A stretch of DNA of 10,427 nt from JAYVIQ01 sp043770215 (GTDB lineage Bacteria > Bacteroidota > Bacteroidia > Cytophagales > JAAEPT01), in NCBI GenBank assembly GCA_043770215.1, contig JAYVIQ010000100.1:1-10427 (forward strand). The letters are read 5' to 3'. The notes beneath the pieces are model-generated. The model saw only the letters and a list, made by a program, of their open reading frames with translations. It searched no databases and was not told where the DNA came from. Shown piece by piece: positions 6,407-10,427 of the stretch (position 1 is the first letter of the stretch; every line of letters begins with the position of its first letter). Made by a program: the position numbers and the translations under genes.

Positions 6407-7246
6407 ATGAAAGATGTAAAAATTACCCTTTTTCTTATTCTTATTTGTATTGGTTTTTACTCAACTTACGGTGGGATATTGCAATTTACTGGTTACTACA
6501 ATGGTAAAAATGTTTTTATAGAAAATGAGTTAAACCAAAAAAACAATGAATACTGCATTACTAATGTATACGTAAATAGCAAACACATTTTAAACCACCC
6601 AAATTCTTCTATAACGGAAGTAAACCTTAGCTCTTTTAAATTAGGAGATACACTTGTTTTTAGAATCTACCACAAAGAAGGGTGTATCCCAAAAGTAGTA
6701 AACAAACATGATATAGAGGCAAAAACCAATCATTTTGCCTTTAATGACATCACCATAAATGAACAAACAATCCATTGGAAAACTAAAGGAGAAGAACTCA
6801 TGGGTAAATTTTCTTTAGAACAACTTATAAATGGACAATGGAAAATAATTCAAACACTAAAAGCAACTGGCACCAAATCAATAAACTCCTATAATGTAGC
6901 CAATCATACTTTATCTGGTGATAATAAATACAGAATTAAATACAAGGCCTCTGGTGGACTTTTAGTAACAAGCAATGATTTTTATTATCACTCTACAAAA
7001 ACCCCAGTTGTTTTTTATCCTAAAAGGGTTGTAGACTTCATTACATTTGAATCTACAAATCATAGAGAAGTAGATTTTGCTGTGTTGGATGAAACTGGAA
7101 ACCCACTTTTTGAAGGCAAAGCCATGCTTGTAGATTGCAGGCATTTGCCAACCAACAGGTTTTACATCATTAGGTATGAAAACAAAGAAGAGCGTTTTTT
7201 TAAGAAAGTTGCTTCTGAAGTTGAGTCCTCCCCTGAAAAAAAGTAG
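6407..7246 (+). CDS. Secreted protein of unknown function with a degenerate T9SS-like C-terminal domain
   Basis: This 279-residue protein has no function I can name. Residues 1-22 form a signal peptide (short charged start, then LFLILICIGFYSTYG). Residues about 26-100 contain LQFTGYYNGKNVFIEN, two Cys (C50, C93) that could form a disulfide, and FKLGDTLVFRIYHKEGCIPK. I recall a similar pattern (a GYYNGKN-like start, then a HKDGC-K-like site) in uncharacterised conserved Bacteroidota secreted proteins. Residues about 110-195 look like an Ig/FN3-type beta-sandwich. Residues 203-267 resemble a T9SS type A sorting domain: FYPKRVVDFITF, then LDETGNPLFEG, then LPTNRFYIIRY, then ERFFKK. The usual PNP is replaced by YPK, and a 12-residue charged tail follows, so sorting competence is uncertain. 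It is divergent from the porin gene and converges on purB. It carries one copy of the 16-bp repeat in its codons. Confidence 0.82.
   Translation: MKDVKITLFLILICIGFYSTYGGILQFTGYYNGKNVFIENELNQKNNEYCITNVYVNSKHILNHPNSSITEVNLSSFKLGDTLVFRIYHKEGCIPKVVNKHDIEAKTNHFAFNDITINEQTIHWKTKGEELMGKFSLEQLINGQWKIIQTLKATGTKSINSYNVANHTLSGDNKYRIKYKASGGLLVTSNDFYYHSTKTPVVFYPKRVVDFITFESTNHREVDFAVLDETGNPLFEGKAMLVDCRHLPTNRFYIIRYENKEERFFKKVASEVESSPEKK
6567..6582 (+). repeat. 16-bp direct repeat, copy 2 (within the 6407 gene)
   Basis: This is the exact second copy of TATACGTAAATAGCAA. Here it falls in the codons for VYVNSK, around residues 54-59 of the secreted protein. The flanks of the two copies do not match, so it is not part of a longer duplication. 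Confidence 0.8.
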
Positions 7247-7256
7247 CTTTTAACTG

Positions 7257-8612
7257 CTAAAAACTCATTTCTACCCCCACATAATTGGTAGGAGATATAG
7301 CACGTAATTCTGCCTTTACACCTTCGTTTATATCTAAAGAATCTATAAATTCTAAAATACTTTCTTGAGTAATTTTATTGCCATTTCTGGTTAAATTTTT
7401 TAGGGTTTCGTAAGGTTTAGGAAAAGACTCTCTTCGCAAAATTGTTTGAATACCTTCTGAAACCACCGCCCAATTTTCTTCTAAATCTGCGTCTATAGCT
7501 GCTTGATTCAATTCCAATTTGCTTAGGCCTTTCATGGTACTCTTTAATGCTATAAGTGTGTGCGAAATAGGCACTCCTAAATTTCTTAATACGGTAGAGT
7601 CCGTTAGGTCTCTTTGCAATCTAGAAATAGGAAGTTTAGCAGAAAGATGCTCAAAAATAGCATTTGCAATACCTAAATTCCCTTCTGAATTTTCAAAATC
7701 TATAGGATTTACTTTGTGTGGCATAGCAGAAGACCCTGTTTCGCCTGGGTTTATACGTTGCTTAAAATAGTTCATTGCAACATATTGCCAAACATCTCTA
7801 TCTAAATCTATTAAAATGGTATTTATTCTTTTTAATGCATCAAACAAAGAAGCCATATTGTCATAATGCTCTATTTGGGTAGTAAATTGATACCTTTTTA
7901 AACCCAATACGTTATGCACAAAATCATTACCAAAATTTACCCAATTTATATTTGGATAAGCAACTTGATGGGCATTGAAATTACCAGTGGCACCACCAAA
8001 TTTAGCCGAAAAATCAATTGCTTTTAGTTGAGCAAATTGATTGTTTAAACGCTCTACAAAAACATAAATTTCTTTTCCTAACCTAGTAGGAGAAGCCGGC
8101 TGACCATGGGTACGCGCCAACAAAGACACATTTTTCCATTGGTTAGATAACTCAACTAATTTAGCAATAAGCTCTTCTATAGCTGGCAAATACACATCTG
8201 TGATTGCTTCTTTTAAAAGCAAAGGGTTTGCTGTATTGTTTATATCTTGACTTGTAAGTCCAAAATGTACAAACTCTACTTCTTTTATGATCCCTAGAGC
8301 TTCTAATTTTTTCTTAATAAAGTACTCCACAGCTTTTACATCGTGGTTGGTTTCTTTTTCTTTCTCTTTTATCCAAGAAGCATCTTGCTCGGTAAAATTT
8401 ATATAAATCTCTTTTAAGGAATCAAATAGGCTGGAATCTACATTGCTTAACTGAGGCAATTTTGCTTTGCAAAGGGCTATAAAATAATCTATCTCTACTT
8501 TTACACGGTATTTTATCAAACCAAACTCAGAAAAATATTTTGCAAGTTCTATTACATTGCGTCTGTATCTACCATCTATTGGCGAAATAGCTGTTAAAGC
8601 ATTCAATTCCAT
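7257..8612 (-). CDS. purB: Adenylosuccinate lyase
   Basis: PurB catalyses two fumarate-releasing steps of purine synthesis: SAICAR to AICAR, and adenylosuccinate to AMP. It works as a cytoplasmic homotetramer. The product has 451 residues from the ATG at 8612, close to the 456 of E. coli PurB, and begins MELNALTAISPIDGRY like that enzyme. Three in-frame codons upstream lead to a GTG at 8621, which I reject because the family N-terminus aligns at the ATG. Visible family motifs are EKETNHDVKAVEY (about 86-97), HFGLTSQDINNT, ARTHGQPASPT with the catalytic His (H169), and the fumarase/aspartase signature GSSAMPHKVNP with the Ser pair S294-S295 on the catalytic loop. The gene is intact and monocistronic by appearance. 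Its 3' end is 10 bp from the end of the convergent 6407 gene, with no strong terminator between them. Confidence 0.98.
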   Translation of the reverse strand: MELNALTAISPIDGRYRRNVIELAKYFSEFGLIKYRVKVEIDYFIALCKAKLPQLSNVDSSLFDSLKEIYINFTEQDASWIKEKEKETNHDVKAVEYFIKKKLEALGIIKEVEFVHFGLTSQDINNTANPLLLKEAITDVYLPAIEELIAKLVELSNQWKNVSLLARTHGQPASPTRLGKEIYVFVERLNNQFAQLKAIDFSAKFGGATGNFNAHQVAYPNINWVNFGNDFVHNVLGLKRYQFTTQIEHYDNMASLFDALKRINTILIDLDRDVWQYVAMNYFKQRINPGETGSSAMPHKVNPIDFENSEGNLGIANAIFEHLSAKLPISRLQRDLTDSTVLRNLGVPISHTLIALKSTMKGLSKLELNQAAIDADLEENWAVVSEGIQTILRRESFPKPYETLKNLTRNGNKITQESILEFIDSLDINEGVKAELRAISPTNYVGVEMSF

Positions 8613-8638
8613 AATTATCACTATTTTTTTGCGTAATA

Positions 8639-8646
8639 CAAAGATA
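8639..8646 (-). promoter_or_regulatory. -7 promoter element of purB
   Basis: The minus strand reads TATCTTTG, an exact TAnnTTTG match, 26 bases upstream of the purB ATG at 8612. The -33 region is degenerate (TTTTAACTG about 20 bases upstream). The predicted leader is about 20 bases. I see no purine riboswitch or PurR-like operator in 8613-8761. Confidence 0.6.
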
Positions 8647-8761
8647 CTAGATTAGTTAAGGATTTACAGTTAAAATAATGTAAAAATCTTAGTTTATGCT
8701 TATTCAAAAAACATATTGAGTACAATATTAGAAACAATGATAAATAAAAAATGATACAGAA

Positions 8762-8782
8762 TAAAAAAAGTAAGTTCTTACT
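8762..8782 (-). terminator. Probable intrinsic terminator of the PBP gene
   Basis: On the minus strand AGTAA-GAAC-TTACT forms a short hairpin (8769-8782), followed by a run of seven T (8763-8769), starting 8 bases past the PBP stop. G-T wobbles could lengthen the stem. The stem is AT-rich and short, so efficiency may be modest. It separates the PBP transcript from purB. Confidence 0.5.
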
Positions 8783-8789
8783 CCCTTTA

Positions 8790-10427
8790 CTATTCTTCTA
8801 ATAAGCTGGTATCTAGCTCTATTGCATCATCTTCTTTTAAGATAGATAAAGAATCTAGCCTTACTCCTACCCTACTTGTGTCTGGCTTAGGAGCGTATGG
8901 ATCTACCCATTTGCTACAATCCTCCCATACTAATTCAATAGGGAAACTTGGCTTTGGAAAAGATCCGGCTTTGTATGGAAGTTTTTTGTCTTTAAAAACC
9001 AGCTCCATATACCGTCCAAAAATAGGTAAAGCTACTTGGCTTCCTTCTCCCATTGTACCTCTAAAATGTATGCACCTATCGTCTCCGCCCACCCAAACAC
9101 CTGTAACTAAATTATGACTCATACCTATGTACCAAGCATCTGAATAATTAGAGGTTGTACCCGTTTTACCGGCCATTTGCGAAGTGTTTTTAGGAAACAA
9201 ATCATAATTGAATAAGCCTTTAGACGTACCTCCAGCTTCTTCTACCCCACCTCTAAGCATATACGTCATAAGAAAAGCACTTTCTCTAGAAATTGCTTTT
9301 CTTGTTTTTGGTTTAAACTCGTACAGCAATTTTCCATTTCTATCTTCTATTCTAGTTACTATTTGAGGTTCTGTATAAATGCCGTTATTTAAAAAAACAG
9401 CATATGCGGCTACCATTTCATGAAGATTTACATCAAAAGCCCCTAGTGACAAAGCAGGTATAGGCTCTAAAGGACTTTTTACCCCTAATTTTTTGGCACA
9501 AGAGATTACAATTTCCGCTCCCTGCTCCATATCATATTGTTCTTGGCTATAAAATTTGTTAATTTTTTTAGTGGGTGCATCTTCTGTAATCTTCCCCATT
9601 TTCATTGTTAGGGCTACTGCTACAGAGTTTACAGATTTTGCTATTGCTTTTCTAATGGTATAGTGGCTCCAAGAGAATCTACCATCGGCATTTTTTGGCT
9701 CCCATACTTTGTCTTCTTGGTTTTCACGGTATTTTAGTCTAAAAGGCCTGTCTTGAACTTTATAACAAGGAGATAACCCAAAAGGACCATCTAATGCTGC
9801 TGCGTACACTATTGGTTTAAATGTAGAGCCTGGCTGTCTTCTGCTTTGCTTTACATGATCATATTTAAAGAAATTATAATCTAAACCTCCTACCCAAGCT
9901 TTTATTTGGCCATTGTAGGGATCCATAGACATCATACCCGTTTGTAATAATTTCTTGTAATATTTTATAGAATCTATAGCACTGAAATTTTCAATTTTAA
10001 ACCCTCCGTTCCAAGTAAATACTTTTATTTTGTGAGGTAAATTCATATAATGGTTGATAGAATCTAAATTACCTTTGAACTTTTTCTTTAGTATTTTATA
10101 AGCATCTGTGCGTTTGGCTATATCTTCTATAAAATTAGGAATCTCCACCCCTTCTGCATCTGTCCAAGGATTTTTATCTCCCCAATAGCCATTAAATCTT
10201 TTTTGATTTATTTTCATTTTTTCTTTTACGGCTGCTTCTGCATAGGCTTGCATTCTTGAGTCAATGGTGGTATAAATTTTTAGCCCATCGCCGTATAAGT
10301 TCAAATCTTTATTGTTTTCTTTTGCCCAATCTCTTAAAAAGGCAACTACAGCATTTTTGAAATAATTGCCTGTACCTTCATAGGGTGTTTCTACTTTATA
10401 ACTTTCTAGATTTATGGGTAGCTTAGA
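8790..10427 (-). CDS. mrcA: Class A penicillin-binding protein (PBP1A type), 5' end outside window
   Basis: This is a bifunctional peptidoglycan glycosyltransferase/transpeptidase anchored in the inner membrane, of which the last 545 residues are visible. The frame is open to the right edge. A TTG at 10304 could be mistaken for a start, but in-frame coding continues past it (LPINLESYKVETPYEG, then FLRDWAKENN), matching the segment after the GT51 domain. The GT51 domain and membrane anchor are therefore outside. The penicillin-binding transpeptidase domain is complete: nucleophile motif STFK (visible residues 201-204, in QPGSTFKP), SVN (265-267) and KTGT (421-424, in GKTGTTSNYSDAW). The protein ends with a short acidic tail (SLLEE), without an added domain. 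The symbol follows E. coli PBP1A usage. purB lies 177 bp downstream on the same strand, probably as a separate unit. Confidence 0.96.
   Translation of the reverse strand, partial: SKLPINLESYKVETPYEGTGNYFKNAVVAFLRDWAKENNKDLNLYGDGLKIYTTIDSRMQAYAEAAVKEKMKINQKRFNGYWGDKNPWTDAEGVEIPNFIEDIAKRTDAYKILKKKFKGNLDSINHYMNLPHKIKVFTWNGGFKIENFSAIDSIKYYKKLLQTGMMSMDPYNGQIKAWVGGLDYNFFKYDHVKQSRRQPGSTFKPIVYAAALDGPFGLSPCYKVQDRPFRLKYRENQEDKVWEPKNADGRFSWSHYTIRKAIAKSVNSVAVALTMKMGKITEDAPTKKINKFYSQEQYDMEQGAEIVISCAKKLGVKSPLEPIPALSLGAFDVNLHEMVAAYAVFLNNGIYTEPQIVTRIEDRNGKLLYEFKPKTRKAISRESAFLMTYMLRGGVEEAGGTSKGLFNYDLFPKNTSQMAGKTGTTSNYSDAWYIGMSHNLVTGVWVGGDDRCIHFRGTMGEGSQVALPIFGRYMELVFKDKKLPYKAGSFPKPSFPIELVWEDCSKWVDPYAPKPDTSRVGVRLDSLSILKEDDAIELDTSLLEE

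Noticed and set aside
6962..7144. Minus-strand frame of 60 codons opposite the 6407 gene
   Set aside because: It is the complement of well-structured coding sequence for the T9SS-like domain, with no start-site support.
7236..7259. Possible bidirectional terminator between the convergent 6407 gene and purB (TAGC/GCTA arms with a T-run on the minus strand)
   Set aside because: The stem is only 4 bp, or 5 AT pairs in another register, which is too weak to call.
10302..10304. TTG as a start codon for the PBP gene
   Set aside because: In-frame coding with PBP1A character continues upstream to the window edge, so the codon is internal.

Overview
The window looks like chromosomal DNA from a member of the Flavobacteriia (Bacteroidota). 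The base composition is strongly AT-rich. Three genes are preceded by the Bacteroidota-type -7 promoter element TAnnTTTG, and Shine-Dalgarno sites are poor. The protein families also fit: an OmpL/BBP2-like porin, a Bacteroidota-style PBP1A, and a secreted protein with a C-terminus resembling a type IX secretion (T9SS) sorting domain. I see no insertion sequences, phage genes, CRISPR arrays, tRNAs or rRNAs.

Layout, from left to right. Positions 1-3828 hold a minus-strand operon for tRNA-dependent amidation, transcribed gatC-like > gatA > gatB-aspS. The last gene is the most striking item in the window. A complete GatB is joined in one uninterrupted frame, through a linker of about 35 residues, to an aspartyl-tRNA synthetase that runs off the left edge. 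Positions 4057-4635 encode a minus-strand glutathione-peroxidase-like lipoprotein. Positions 4757-5902 encode a minus-strand outer-membrane porin with a clear promoter and a strong intrinsic terminator. Positions 5903-6406 are a gene-free AT-rich region between divergent promoters, carrying several short repeats. Positions 6407-7246 encode a plus-strand secreted protein of unknown function. It converges, with a 10-bp gap, on minus-strand purB (7257-8612). Positions 8790-10427 hold the C-terminal 545 residues of a class A penicillin-binding protein whose start lies beyond the right edge.

How the genes work together: the GatC/GatA/GatB-AspRS operon has the parts of the indirect route to Asn-tRNA(Asn). 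AspRS would mischarge tRNA(Asn) with Asp, GatB would phosphorylate the Asp carboxylate, and GatA would supply ammonia from Gln or Asn. The fusion would keep the mischarging enzyme and the correcting enzyme in one particle. The synthetase part has a His at a site which, from memory, marks non-discriminating AspRSs. The other genes are ordinary chromosomal functions (peroxide defence, outer-membrane permeability, purine synthesis, peptidoglycan synthesis) with no evident link to the operon or to one another.

Several open frames here can be extended upstream to GTG or TTG codons. For the peroxidase, the porin and purB I chose a downstream ATG because of signal-peptide position, family N-terminus or promoter placement.
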